A stretch of 64,000 nt of DNA, taken from contig JACBWW010000048.1 in NCBI GenBank assembly GCA_020086605.1, forward strand, positions 3,315,796-3,379,795. Reading direction: 5' to 3'. This document shows positions 35,705 through 48,562 of the stretch, piece by piece. The position numbers and the translations under genes are program-made. The DNA comes from Lanius collurio (lineage: Eukaryota > Chordata > Aves > Passeriformes > Laniidae). The stretch's first letter is position 1. Each line of letters starts with the position of its first letter. A model generated the notes under the pieces. That model was not told where the DNA came from and did no database searches. It worked only from the letters and a program-made list of their open reading frames with translations.

Positions 35705-36430
35705 TTTTCTGTTAAGCAAGTGGAGGCTGGAATTAACAGTGTAAAATCTTAATGAGTAGATTGTGCTGAGCAGTGCTGTTCACCTCCGTTATTCTCCCAC
35801 TCTCAAATGTTTACCAGCCAATCAGAACATTCCTTAAAACCAGAGATTTATAGTGAAAAGTCAGCCCTAATTGAATTTCTTCATTAAGAACACCATCAAA
35901 CAGATACAGAACACCTTATACCACCTTGTTTAAATTAGATTCATTTTTCTGATTAATTATTAAAAGGAAAGTTTAAAAAATCATAAAATCTTAAGTGCTA
36001 TTAAAAATTGATTAGGAATGCATTTTTTTCATTGACCCAGTTTGTATTTTTTTAAATTTTTTTTTGTCAAAGCTAATACATTTGAGTAGCTGCCTCAGAC
36101 AGAAGTTTGTAATCATTTGGTCATCAGTCAATTAATCACAGCTTCATAAATATTGATCTCAGATTACGTTTATTCTTCATTCTTGAAAGATAGTTTTTTA
36201 TTAATTTAGGCTCACTCCCATACATTGTGGTTTACGCTGAAATTATTTTTAAAAGTTCTATTAAAATTTAATTTGAGCAGGCAGCCAACAGTGCACTGCA
36301 CATTGTGCCACCTTTTGGCAGGTTTTTCACCTCCTCCTGAAAGGTTCTGAGTGCCCGTGGGTCATCCTGTAGGGCTTACTGACTGGCATCTGTCACCCAT
36401 AAACCTCTTCATGTGGAAGATACACACCAC
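35705..36430. other. AT-rich intergenic DNA, possible conserved non-coding sequence
   Basis: The segment contains CCAATCAGAACATTCC and several TTAATTA/ATTAAA homeodomain-like words (35850-36010). The composition resembles conserved non-coding elements of vertebrate gene deserts. No direct evidence of function. Confidence 0.25.
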
Positions 36431-36961
36431 TCATCCCAGCAGGAGTAATTTGTGACTAAGTGTGGGTTTTTCTGAGAGGAGCAAAGAGGGCTCTGATGTT
36501 TCTCTTCCCACTCTCAGTGGCCATGTCCTGGTTCCTGGTAGTCCATCACTGATGATGATGTCCTTCTGATTGTCATACAGCACTTGACTACTCCTTGTCC
36601 TCTGCCAGACATCCCACAAGCCATGTGAAGGGTGTGTTTGTCGGGACATAGGTTGAATGTCCTCAGCCCTGCTGCAGTCCCTGTCATGGAGGTCATACAT
36701 GACCTGGTGACTCATACTAGGATGGTGAGGGTACCTGGGAGTGCTCTTGCAAGGCCTGCTACTGCCTCTCTTCTTCCTAGGAAAAAATCCAGTACTTATT
36801 TTTGTAGAAGCTGTGTTTGTAAACAGAAATTCTAGAAATTTTTGAAGTGAGATGCTGCAAGGAAGAGGAAGGGTTCTTTGATCCCAAGCATTTGGAGGGA
36901 GCACAGACCTTCCTGTAGCATGTTCATCACACCTGAAGCAATACTGAAGCAATGCAAGCAA
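36431..36961 (-). other. Unrecognised 176-codon open frame
   Basis: A long open frame for this AT-rich region. The translation (MLALLQYCFRCDEHATGR at the start) has no domain, signal peptide or transmembrane segment I can recognise. There is no obvious promoter or splice context. It could be chance, a pseudogene fragment or part of an old repeat, so I do not call it a gene. Confidence 0.15.
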
Positions 36962-39900
36962 TCTTTATTAACATTTCTGGTCTAGTTGCAGCTAATAATC
37001 TCCATCTTGACAATTAAATATATTTTTGTGTGTGTGTGTGTTTGTGTTTATGCTTGATCTTGTAGTTTAGGAAACAGAGATATGGACATATCAGGGGTAA
37101 GAACACACATCTGAGGAGTGATCTGAAGCATTCCTCACGCAGGATGCATAATTTTCTACCCCATACTTTGTATTTTACTATGAATGCTATACTTCATGCT
37201 GAGAACGACAAATTTCTTTGTTGGCTTCTGCAGTACATTTGGTTCTTTGTCCTATGCTCTGGTAAGAAAAGCATGTCAAAGTCAATGTTCCCTAAAATCT
37301 CCCTTGACTGAGGACTTTGGAGTAATGGGATCATGTAGTGACTATTATCTTTTACAACTCTGAAAAATCCTATGATTCATCTTTAATGTCTGACATCAAA
37401 ACGGGTTGCCCGTTGTTGTCACTCCAAAAACTCTTATTTATTCTGGCACAGCTCTTCTGAGAGGCTCTGAAATACAGCTTCAAATCACGAGCAGCAGAGT
37501 GTCCTGGTGTGCTCTTCGGCATCAGTACGGAGTCATGCGGACCCCTGTTAGCATTCCTTAGTTTTGCTGACGGAGAATGGATCATTTTTGTGACTATCCA
37601 TTTATCTAAAGCTGCAAAAGTTGATGTAATTTCTAGAGTCCTATTCCCCAATCAAATATACTACTCATTTACCATAAAAAAATGAAATCACACTGCAGCA
37701 AGATATCAGACCCCTTCCTTTAAATCTCAGTCACACACAGTGCTTTTCTGCACTTTCAGAAAAGTCGGCCTTTAAGTATCATGTCAGAAGCATGTGCAGA
37801 GAGCATTCAGATAATCCATTTGTATTACGAATAGCTGTGAAGATTTAAGATATTTCTGCCTCTGAGCTGTTTGCTCCTTCCATTCTTATCTGTTTGCTGC
37901 AGTTAGACTATTTTTTTGCCTTCCTTATCCATGGGCTAGCAATTTGCTGGACATAATTTGTTTGTTTTGCATTATGGAAGATCTAGAAGGGCATTGTCTG
38001 CTATGGCACAGTCATTTCCAGCTGAGAAATGCGAGCAAGGATATGTAATGGGGAACATGTTGAATTGCTCCAGCTGTAACCTTAAAAAGTGCCTGTCTCT
38101 TCTCTGTATTATATAATCAGAAGTGGATTCTCAGGCCAGTTGCAGCTAACATCTTCAAACAGGAAGGATTTCAAGGAGATCCAATAAATGTATCACCCTC
38201 TGACCAGTTCTTTGCAATAGTATGATGGCTGGAACGAGGTTATCCAGTTTTTTCAGTGCTTTGACAGATGCTACTGTGAATTTGAGCAGTGTTTTAAGTT
38301 GTACTGAGTTCAGTAATCCTGGTCAATCTTTCTTGGCAGAAAAGAAGGAAAAGAAAAGCTGCAAAGCAATAGAGAGAGATGACTGTAACAGTGCCCCAAC
38401 TCTTCCTGGCTTTTTGCTGCAGACACCTGCAAAACGGCCCAATTGGTATTTTCCCACTGAAGTATTGTATCACTAATTCACTGCTCAACAACTTCAGCAC
38501 TTCTGAGAATGAATATGGTAGTTGAATATAAGCTCCCAGCTTATGAAGTTGCATCTTTTTTTTTTTTAAATTCAATCTTTCCCTAAACATGCAGCATTCT
38601 TTTAGTTCAGAATATGCAAAACTGTGCATTTTAATTAAATTGTTTGAACTTCAGAATAACGTAAGAGAAAAACAATGTGTTTCCTGTGAGTATATGCAGT
38701 AGATAAATGTGTTTCTTTCAATTTTGCATTAATTGGGTTGAATTTATTAAATTCAGCTGATCTTTGAAAGCCTTTCTTGTTAAAAATGTAGAAAAGTATA
38801 ATTTTGCATTTTATTAATATACGTATGGTTATTCTTGGCTCAAAATCCGAGACCTCTGGAGTGAAGTGGCAGCTGGGGCATTGTACATGTCTCATCGCAG
38901 GACTTGGCATTTGACAGAAAGATGTGAAAGATGTTATTGATCCAAATCAGTCCCAGATCTTTCCTTCTTGACTTACCTCTGAAATCTGTAATCCCAGTTT
39001 CTCCATCTCTTCATTGAGAGAATGTTTAGCAAAGATGTTCAATATTCAAGTAATTTTTCTTATTGTCTGTCATGGTAATGTCACCAGATTAAAACAGAAA
39101 TCTCCCACCCTGTTTTTAGTATTTGATGATAGCTTATCAGACATGACTTCAGAGACTTCAGAGTGCTCCTGGGACATCACAGTTCAGATAAATGTAGACT
39201 TAGCCTGTGAGGCTAGTTTCAGGAAAAGCATAATTAAGAAATAGACTGCTGTACAGATCTGACAAGAGAAGAAGAGAGGGAAAGGATGTAACATATATCC
39301 AGGAACTGCTGGCGTTTTATAAGCTTTGTGCTATCGTTTTTCAAATCTATCTGAGGGGGAGGTTATGTTAGGAGGAAAATGGTGAAAGAGAAGAGTAAAG
39401 AGAGAGGTAATTGGAATGAACAACCAATAGGCAGAGAGAGGGACCGGTGAGAAAACTGCAGAGATACTGTGATGATGTTATCAATATCCATCAGTTCTGG
39501 CTTGAATGATGCTGCAGCTGTTCTTGCCAGCTTTGCTCCTTACAGCTCGTCCCTGCACAGCTCCCCCACCCCTCCATGGTCGTGGGGGTGAAGGAGGAGG
39601 TGTCCCAGTAGCCATGAGAGGGGGATCGCTCAGTGTGTGTGCTCTTTATAAGGAACCCATAAAGAGCCCTTGGAAGGGAGTACAGGGTGCACAACTTCCA
39701 TCTCAGCTGTCTGAAAAATCAGTAAGAAATTCTTTTAGATTCCTCTTCACCTGACAAAAAGATGGAGATAGCTACATATGAGCAGATCTCACCAACCATG
39801 TCTAGGAGTCACTGCCAAGAAACAGAGCTTTCTAGGGTACAATACATCACATCTTCAGATAAACATCCTAAATAAATTTAATTAATTGTATTCTACAAGT

Positions 39901-42900
39901 GCCTAGTTTTAATCCAGGGCCTATAAAAGGATGCTAGAGTGAGTTGGCTGGACTTCGTAGATCTGTCTTAGGGCTGACAAGGTGAATTCCACACTTTGGT
40001 GGAAATCTGGGTGAAGAAACATCTGTGTTTCAATTTGACTGACAAAAAAAGGGTATTCTGACCAGTAACTAAAGATCTTGATTTCAGTGATATTTCTGTA
40101 ATCATATCTTAAGGGCAGTGGGTTTTAGATCCAGCTATTTATTATCTGGGGGGACACTACGGCAGACTTGTTTACTATTCTTTTTTCCTGAAAGCAGTCT
40201 TGCTTACTGACAAATCTATAAATGAACCATTTCACCAGGTGTACTGCACCAATAGATTTCTTTGGGACTCTTACTTGCTACAAAACATGCTTGAAAAAGG
40301 ACTGTGCTCTGGCAAACACATTTGGTTTTTGGAACTTTTTTATACATAGTTTATTTTTTTTTCCAGCTCATCAAGTATTTTCTAGCATTCAGAGAAAGAT
40401 CTTTGGTAACTTTAAAGAGTATAATAAAGTTAGTTGATGAATACATCAATTTGTTGAAAGTGCTTGTAGGAAAGTTGGACTGCTGTATCATCTCTGCTGA
40501 AATATATGGGTAATTAATTTTCTAAGTGCAATGAGGAAAAATCAAGGACTATTTATATCTGGCCTTGGTTTTGATTTACTCATTAATGTTCATTTTAGGA
40601 AGTCAAGTAAGGACTTTGACCGTACAGTGTTCTGAAAAAAAATTCTAACTTTCACTGGAATTGAAGACTGAGGAGGCAGCCTCCAGTGTCTGTACCTGAA
40701 GACCTCTGTGCTAAGAACTGCTACTGACTTCAGTGGGAAATTTGCCTAAGTACAAAGAAATGAACAGGAACTAAGAGTAGGAGCAGAGACAGTGTTACAG
40801 TTTCACCAGAAAATTAAGCTCATAGGGGCTGTAAAATGTTGTAGGTTTATTTTTGTTTGTGTGGTTTTTTTTTTTTTTTTTTTTTTTTTTAATGTAATAG
40901 GCTACAGGTATTTTAGATTCAAATTGTACACCTTTAAGCTGAAAGGAGAACTGTACTTAATAACTGATAACTCAATAGCACATCTTAATGTGTTTTAAAA
41001 GACTTCAATTTACCTATTAAGGCCAAATAGACTGTGTGTTAATTTGACAAAATATCCATGTTCCCTGAACTTAGGGCTATAAAAATTGTTCATCTGCTCA
41101 GTCACAGGCCATTTAATTTTGGATGCATCATTGCCAGTTGGTTACAGTAATTAGCATTCTCTGTATTGTAGCAGCTTCCCTGAAGCTATGCTAAGTAGGG
41201 TTACACTTCTGTATGGAAACATAAGCAGCCTTGTGCAAATGAGCCTGGCCACCCATCTTAGAGACAGAAGCCCTAGCTACAGTTTCTTGGCTCAGGGTGC
41301 CCTATATGCCCACCTGCAGATCTTATTTACTGGTTATTAATGACATGAAGTGCAGGCAGCTGTGAAAGGCACAGCATGGCAGCTTAAAGCCTCTGCTCCA
41401 AACTATTCTCTCAGCCTTGTCATTTCTTTGAGTGACGTTTAATTTCCTTTTCTTTTTTTTTAATCTTCCCCTTTATACTCTCTTTTAATGAAGTTATTGG
41501 ACAGAAATTAATTCTCTGGGTGTAAATTGTATATGTATATATATATAAACCTGTGCACAGAGGCATAGCATTTGCTAACACAGTTACTTGCCCCTTAAAA
41601 CCTGGGTTCTCAGATAAAAATGTTTTGATAAATCTTCTGTTACTATGAACATATGCTGCAGAAATTTTGGTTAAGTATGATTTTCCTTGCCTTCTAATGC
41701 CTAAAGTAGTGTTTTTATTGTATTTTTAATGGAGACACTAACTGCCAGAATCAGATTATGAATAGTGCTGGATTTGTTCTTTTGTAAAGGCTAGAATAAA
41801 CAGTACAATAGCTAAAACCATAAATAAATTAAAAAGAAATCAAGATTTTTGCCACTTGTTCTGTAGCCTGTGTGCATTTTCTTGTTCTGTGTGAAATGTC
41901 TACACTTTCTTTTGGTTTCCTGGGAAACAAGTGAGGGGTGGTATGCACTGCAAGACATACACTAAGAATAATTCTTCCCATTTAATCCACTCTGATTTTT
42001 ACTTCTTAATATACTGGAAGGTAACTAATATTTAATACCATGAAATGTATCTGTGCATGTTTAATGATTCAATTAATCAGAGAGAAGCCTTCTTTATAAT
42101 TAAATATGGATAGGCTATAGTTTTTTTCTTCTCATTGACTGATGCTACTGAGAATAAGGGATAAGAATAATTTTATACCATTATTCTGTGTGCCTTTTAT
42201 TAGAACTCTGAACTGTTTGGGTGTAAAATCAGTGCTAAAAGTACATGTTTTTTGGAAATATGTACTCTGTGCTTTCTATGTTCCATAAAAGTCTAAACGT
42301 ATGAATTTAGATACCAATACTATGAAGACTGAGACGTGTTTAAGCGCAAGAGAAGTTCAACTGATGCTAATGCAATAACTCACATTAAGTTTAAAGACTA
42401 TGCTTGAGCCTCTGTAGGACTGTCTCTTTCAATTGCTGGAAGAGGCCCAATATGAGCTTGGAAAAGATTGTATGTGCTTGCTCTGTAATTCTTGATTTGA
42501 TGGTGACTTGCAGCCATAGCTCATTTCCTTATAAGTAGCCATTTTATTAATCTGGTCCTGGACCCCTCTTGACTTGATTACTTAAAGAAAGGTTAAAAAC
42601 CACAGTAGAACTTATTCTTCTACAGTTCCATACAAAATTCCATAAGTATAGGCTAAAAAAAAGCCAACTGTTGTCAATGCAGTATGCAGATGGAGGGGCA
42701 TCTATTGGGAAGTTAATAAAATAATGATGTACATACTGACAGATTTAAATATGGAAATAGAGATTTCGTGCTTCTTGATTTTGTATAAATTGTTGAATAT
42801 ATTTGTTTAATGATTTATACAGAGCCTTAAGCCGTAGCAACTAGGTGCTGTTTACAAAACTTAAAGCATAAGTCACATGCACAGCCTACAATGGGCTTCA

Positions 42901-44554
42901 TTAAATGACCACTTTTGCTGCCAAGGGTGCCATATGCTAATAGCCATGTTGTGAGACCACTTTTCAAGTTTGTCACTGCTCATATTTCACATAGTCATTT
43001 TTTCGAACATATGTACCTACCTTTTTAATAAGAAGATATTTTTCATTACTATTTTAACAGGGAAATAGCAAAAAAATCAGATGCCAAAATTTTCATGTAT
43101 AAGTAGGCTAAGTTTGCAATAGGTAGTAGGGTGCCTAGTGTGAAGAATAAAGAGGTGGTTATACTATTTCTATAGCACTTCAGTCAAGAAAGACCCATTA
43201 ATTTGTTTTGAGGGTGACCTTAAGCAAGAAAAACTAGTGTTTTGCTCAGTTCAGGTCTAGGTGTCTGGTTTATACTATTTAAAATATTTCTGTTGAGACT
43301 TTAGAAACTGTGGACAAAACCCTGGAATCCATGAAATATCACTGAGACTAGTTTTATTTCTAAGGGGCAGTAGCATGCTGCATTCAGGTGTTCATTAGGG
43401 AGGTGATATTCATTGAAAAGGAAATGAACAACCTTCTCTGGAAAAATAATCCAGTTAGAAAGTAAGTAGGAACTGATGGCAGCTATCATGTTTGGAGCAC
43501 TTTTGTGCCTCAGTGTATCTATTTTAGAGATCAGTTGTCAAGGATTAAAGCACCCCTTCACTGGTGATGTTCCAATTTCTTTGACTGGAGTGAACAACTG
43601 AAATATTGGTGTGCCATTAGAGAGTGAAACACTGTTGATTGTGAGCAAATATGCCCCAGGTGAGGAAGCCAACAACTACATCTGTCCTGAAGGAAGTTCT
43701 TCTGTCAGTTGTTATATATACAAACTGCAAGATGATCTAGTAGGGAATTTTATCGACCTGTGTAGGTGCAGAGTCAGCAGGTAACAAAACCTCAAAATAA
43801 GGTGTGCAGGTCACCTGCAAATGAATAACAATGAAATGTCTGGACCACACCAAGCAGTCACACATTGGGAAAGAGTTTAAGTCAAGTTATTTTAAGCAAA
43901 TTCACTATTTGAGAGTGTTTTAAGCAACATTATGTACAGTATGTTTGAAATTTTTCCCTTTGTGGAGTCACCTTCAGTAGCTCTTCTGTGAATATGTATC
44001 AGTGCGTGATTATGACTATGTCGCCACATCATTATGACCATGTCATGACATCACACTACAGGGTGAGAAATGTGTGAAATGTTCCCTTGAAAATTCAAGG
44101 TTCTCCTTCTCTTGAAACTCCCATTTCTAGCATGAACAGGTTGGGAAACAGTGCTTAAAACCCTAACATTTTTATGCACAAAAAAATGTTATCACTTTAA
44201 GATGAATTTTTTGCATTTGATTTATGGACATTTGCAATTGTAGTAGAAGTCTACTTTTGGTGAAAAAATTTTTAAAGGCAAATATGACAATTGCCTATCA
44301 CATAGTTATGCAAGTTAATGCTGCCATATGTGACATAGGGTATGTAAATACATTTTGTTCATGAATATGAAATGAAATATGAAGAGTAATCAAGCTAATT
44401 TCTTTCTGGGTACCAGACTCAGGATACTCTTGATAAGTTTTCAGAAAAAAATGGAATTGTAGGTAACTGGGTACAGTGGAGATGGAAAAATAGTGGAGAT
44501 CCAATTTCAGGTAACACTGGCTGTGAGATCCTTTGGTCTGTAGAAGAGTTCCAG
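36962..44554. other. Gene desert, no gene recognised
   Basis: AT-rich intergenic DNA with simple repeats only: a GT tract near 37025-37044, a 26-base T run at 40865-40890 and a TA tract near 41531-41548. Short open frames show no recognisable domain. Parts of 41100-41180 and 41500-41850 could be conserved non-coding DNA by composition, but that is only an impression. Confidence 0.5.
40865..40890. repeat. Poly-T tract (26 T)
   Basis: Twenty-six consecutive T. It could be the poly-A end of a retroposed copy on the minus strand, but no recognisable element precedes it. Homopolymer length is prone to sequencing error. Confidence 0.9.
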
Positions 44555-45181
44555 GAAGAAGCCTAACTACTAAGTTTCAGGGTCCTGCACTTGGGTCACA
44601 ATGCCATGCAACACTGTGAGACTGGGAGAAAGTTACTGGACAGCTCTCTGACAGAAAAAGACCTGACTGACAGCTTCTGAACATGATCCAGCAGTGGCCA
44701 AGAAGGCCAATGGCATCTATCAGCAATAGTGTGGCCAGCAGGACCAGGGCAGTGATTGTCCCCCTGTAGTTGGCCCTGGTGAGGCCACACCTCAAACCCT
44801 GTGTTCAGTTCTGGGCCCCTCACTACAAATGAGACACTGAGGCACTGGAGAGTGTCCAGAGAAAGGCAATGAAACTGATAAAGTTGGTCTGGAGCACAAG
44901 TCTGATAAGGAGCAGCTGAGGCAGCTGGAGTTGTTTAGCCTGGAGAAAAGGAGATTCAGGGGTGACCTTATCACTCTCCACAGCTACCTGAAAGGAGGTT
45001 GCAGCGAGTTGGGGATTGATCTCCTCTCCCAGGTAACCAAGGACAGGTTAAGAGGAAATATCCTCAAGTTATGCCTTAGATTGGATATTTCTTCAATGAA
45101 AGGGTTGTCAATCATTGGAACAGGCTGCCCAGGGAAGTGGTTGAGTCACCTGAAGATATTTAAAAGGTGTATAGATGTGGC
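44555..45181 (+). mobile_element. CR1 LINE, 5' part, interrupted by an LTR
   Basis: Diverged CR1 in plus orientation. Recognisable words include GGGTCCTGCACTTGGGTC, GCCCTGGTGAGGCCACACCT, TGTTTAGCCTGGAGAAAAGG and GGAACAGGCTGCCCAGGGA. The left limit is vague because the element is 5'-truncated and eroded. It stops at 45181 at a solo LTR and resumes at 45426, so the CR1 is older than the LTR insertion. Residual reverse-transcriptase-end frames are broken. Confidence 0.88.
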
Positions 45182-45425
45182 TGTGGAGGTGGATCCTTGT
45201 CCCTGTCCCCAGGTCACGTGTGCCCCATATCTGTTGCTGATTGGGTGGTTTGGGTGCCTGGAGCTGGGGCAGGGGGAGAAGGTCAGAGGAGTCTGCTCGG
45301 GAACTCCGACCATGAGGTTGGAGAAATAAAATCATCCTTGAACATCTGCAAAAATACTGCTTCATCTGTCCTTCCAACCCCATTGTCGTCATATATATTG
45401 TTGCAAGATTCCCCTCACTGCAACA
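45182..45425 (+). mobile_element. Solo LTR (244 bp) nested in CR1, with 6-bp target duplication
   Basis: The insert starts TGTGGAGGTGG and ends CACTGCAACA, the TG...CA termini of retroviral LTRs. It is flanked by TGTGGC on both sides (45176-45181 and 45426-45431). Removing insert and one copy restores an uninterrupted CR1 3' end (GATGTGGCACTTAGGG). An AATAAA lies at about 45325, fitting plus orientation. No internal retroviral sequence remains, so this is a solo LTR produced by LTR-LTR recombination. A 6-bp duplication fits alpha/beta-like (ERVK-type) avian retroviruses. I do not know the family name. Confidence 0.88.
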
Positions 45426-45535
45426 TGTGGCACTTAGGGCCATGGTTTAGTGGTGCTCTCAGAAGTGCTGGGTTAATGGTTGAAGATCTTAAAGGTCCTT
45501 GTGAACCTCAATGATTCAATGATTCTATGATTATA
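45426..45535 (+). mobile_element. CR1 LINE, 3' end (continuation)
   Basis: GTGGCACTTAGGGCCATGG, then GTGCTGGGTTAATGGTTG and the terminal ATGATTCAATGATTCTATGA form the canonical CR1 3' end. It is the right half of the element broken by the LTR at 45182-45425. Confidence 0.92.
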
Positions 45536-47381
45536 GTTTGGATCCAAGTACATCCTGCCTGGGCAGCAGTCTGGGATTCCTTATATTGAAGTCAAGGTAA
45601 TAATAGCAGCATAAAAACGTATAAGACTGCTGCATGCAGTGGCCTAGTGCTCCCAGTGTGTAGTTGAGATACGTCCAGAACTTGTCCCTGGACTTTAATA
45701 ATGGACGTTGCTATTATGGGTAGTGATTTCTTCCTGTAAGTTCTGGCTTAAGCAGTGTAGGGGCAAACAACCTGAGCATGCTTTTTTCTGTGGCTCCAAC
45801 TCCCTTATGCTACTTGCTGTCTTTGCACATTGCTTTGTGAGGAGTTCTAAAGCATGGAAATTGAATTTGAAAATGGTTACACTTTCTTGTGTACAACATG
45901 AGTCCCAGTGACTCTAAATTCTGGCATTTTCCTGATAGCAGAGCTTCACACATATTTTGAACTTGATATTTCAGCCTTTGAATTTGAGATTCAGAATTAA
46001 TGATCTTTGTGTGAAGGATTTTAGTTCAGTGTTGGTTGTCACAGAGTTCCTCAGGACTCTTTCTGGATTTGACTCTGCAGCCATGGTTTCCTAACCTTTG
46101 CTCCATCATAGAAGCATTGTTCCATGTACCAAAATAACAGCCCTGATTTGAATTCATAGATTCTACGTACCTGTGTTTGGGATGCTGTAAATTCAGCTGT
46201 TTGGATCAGCCTTCTGGGCCACTAGAAACTATTTTGTTAATAACTTAACTAGGACCTGCCACTGTGTTTGTTGTATCTCTCCGACAAAGTAGTAAATTGA
46301 CTCCACATTTTTCTATTCCCAAATCTGTCAATTTTTGGTTTTGAATTATGGTTGTATGAGTTGTGTTCCTATGTTTCCTGTTTGGAAAGACTTACATTTC
46401 CATTCCTGTGGAATGTTATTAGTTTTGGCCCTCCAGTGAATGACATTTCCATCACTAGCTTCTTCCCTGCCTTTGACTCTCCAAAAGTAAATTAGACTTG
46501 CCCCCTAGAGCTTTCTGAGACAGAGGTAATCTTCTGGTATATTTCAAAGTGAGGTTCTTGTATCTGATGGAAGGCTTTAGTTGTGACAGCAAAACAAATA
46601 GTGAATAAATATGCTTTTAGGCTTGTAAGTGAATGTCAAGGAAAACAACTAAGAAGCAAAATCACCTGCAATGGCACTGTCCCTTTCATTTTCACTGGGA
46701 GACAGAGAATCAGAGAAGGGAAAACTCTGGAAGCAAAAAAGAGAACTTAGCAACTGTAAAGACCTGCATCTGTGTTAACAGCTTGCCAAGGAAGTTGATG
46801 TCTGTACATTAATCTGAATTATCACAGTCAGTTTTCCTCTTGTAACCAGCTCAATCACAGCATCATGATCTCATTCTTGAACTGGAGGTGAACTGAGCAC
46901 AGCATGGTGACAGCATTAGGAAACCTAGAGAAAGAGAGAATTAAATTTGCTGATACTAGACAGTAGAGAAACAGAAAACACGGTGAGACTTGACACAGCT
47001 TTCTTTTCATCTAGGTATTAACATCATAATCCTGCTTTCTTCAATTGTCCGAGTTCTCTTTTAACCAAACAAATATCTCTGCATCTTTGGAGTGTCTCTG
47101 TTATGTCAGTTTTTCCTGGCAATTAATGCTTATTTTCCTCTTTATGTGAGGGATTCTTTTAAAATCCTGTTGCTAACTTTCTAACTTGTGAGTAGCAACT
47201 CACAAATCCTATTTTCCTAGTCATGTGTCTAAATGGTGTGTTGTGTTCAGCAAATATAATCCCTTGATGTGGGATAAGCATCATAACAGAGATTTAGAGC
47301 GTTTTCAGCATCATTCAAATGTTTCTGAGAGGACAGGAGAATATTTTACAGTGCAAATACTGAAGATATTAATTGTATTTT
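45536..47381. other. Intergenic, no gene recognised
   Basis: AT-rich DNA without recognisable coding or repeat content. Confidence 0.5.
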
Positions 47382-47439
47382 GGTTCTTTTTGGTTCTTTC
47401 TTTTTAATCTGGTTCTTTTTGGTTCTTTCTTTTTAATCT
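47382..47439. repeat. Perfect tandem duplication of a 29-base T-rich unit
   Basis: Two adjacent identical 29-base copies (47382-47410 and 47411-47439), each beginning GGTTCTTTTTGGTTC and ending TTTTTAATCT. Identity suggests a recent slippage or duplication event, or an assembly artefact. Confidence 0.95.
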
Positions 47440-47764
47440 GCTAAGTGATTGGTCCTGAGATATATCCAAAATAATATGAGGAACAAACTTTTATTCTTCC
47501 AGGATGAGTATATAGTTGTCTGCTACTTTCTTTCTGAGTAAAAGTGGTAAGCTAGCTATCCCCAAAGCAGCAACTGGATTTGTAGGACAGCTATGTTGTG
47601 TGGCTGAGCTTAGGTGTTTGAAGGCCCCTTGCAGCAGGAAAAGTAACAGATCCCAGATTCTTTCTCAGTGCAGGGTAGAAATATTTATTCACACTTTCAG
47701 AAATGCTTGAGGTTTTTTCATCTTTCTGTTTGTGTGGATGTTCAGGTCTCCTATTCTTCCTTAG
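47440..47764. other. Intergenic spacer before CR1
   Basis: Mixed sequence with no recognised feature. Confidence 0.45.
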
Positions 47765-48562
47765 GCAGACACCTGGAAAAGCTTGAGAAGTGGGCCCAAG
47801 GGAATCTCTTGAGGTTCAAGTCCAAGTGCAAGGTGCTGCACCTGGCTCTGGGCAATCCCCAGTACCAACACAGGCTGGGGATGAACAGATGGAGAGCAAC
47901 CCTGCCGAGAAGGACTTGGAGATGCTGGAGGATGAGAGGCTGGACATGATCTGTCAGTGTTCACTTGCAGCCCAGAAAGCCAAACATGTCCTGGGCTGCA
48001 TCCAAAGCAGGGCCAGGGAAGGAATTCTGCCCCTCTGCTCTGCTCTGGTGAGACCCCACTTGGAACACTGCATCCAGCTCTGGGGTCCCCAGCACAGGAA
48101 CGATATGGACCTGTTGGAGCCAGTCCAGAGGTGGGCCGCCAGCATGATTAAAGAGATGGAGCAACTCTCCTATGAGGAAAGGCTGAGAAAATTGGGATTG
48201 TTCAGCCTGGAAAAGGAAAGGCTTTGTGGTGACTTAATTGCAGCCTTGCAATACCTGAAGGGAGCCTACAAGAAGATGGAGAGGGATGATTAACCAGGAC
48301 ATGTAGAGTTAGGACAAAGGGGAATGGATTCAAACTGAAAGAGGGTAGGTTTAAATTAGATAGTAGGAAAGAATTCTTTACTATGAGGCAGTAAGACAGT
48401 GGAACAGATTTTCCAAAGAAACTGTGGCTGCCCTATCCTGGGAGGTGTTTGAGGGCAAGCTGGATGGAGCTCTGAGCAGCCTGATCTAACAAAGAGTGGC
48501 AGAGAGGTTAAAACTAGATAATCTTTAAGGTCTCTTGCAACTCAGAGCATTCTATGATTCCA
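47765..48562 (+). mobile_element. CR1 LINE, about 800-bp 3' fragment
   Basis: The best-preserved CR1 of the window, plus orientation. It encodes a remnant of the ORF2 C-terminus in one frame to 48293, recognisable by LAAQKAKHVLGCIQS, LVRPHLEHCIQLWGPQ, YEERLRKLGLFSLEKERL. The 3' UTR follows (GGACAAAGGGGAATGGATTC, GATGGAGCTCTGAGCAGCC) and ends ATTCTATGATTCC. It is 5'-truncated, lacks the endonuclease and the polymerase core, and cannot be autonomous. Confidence 0.95.

Noticed and set aside
35297..35752. 151-codon plus-strand frame and matching minus-strand frames
   Set aside because: The frames are kept open by the minisatellite, giving low-complexity FPSLP/HPSRTLPA or GKGAGRVREG repeats rather than a real protein.
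47790..48293. 167-codon frame as a host gene
   Set aside because: It is the C-terminal remnant of CR1 ORF2 within a 5'-truncated LINE.
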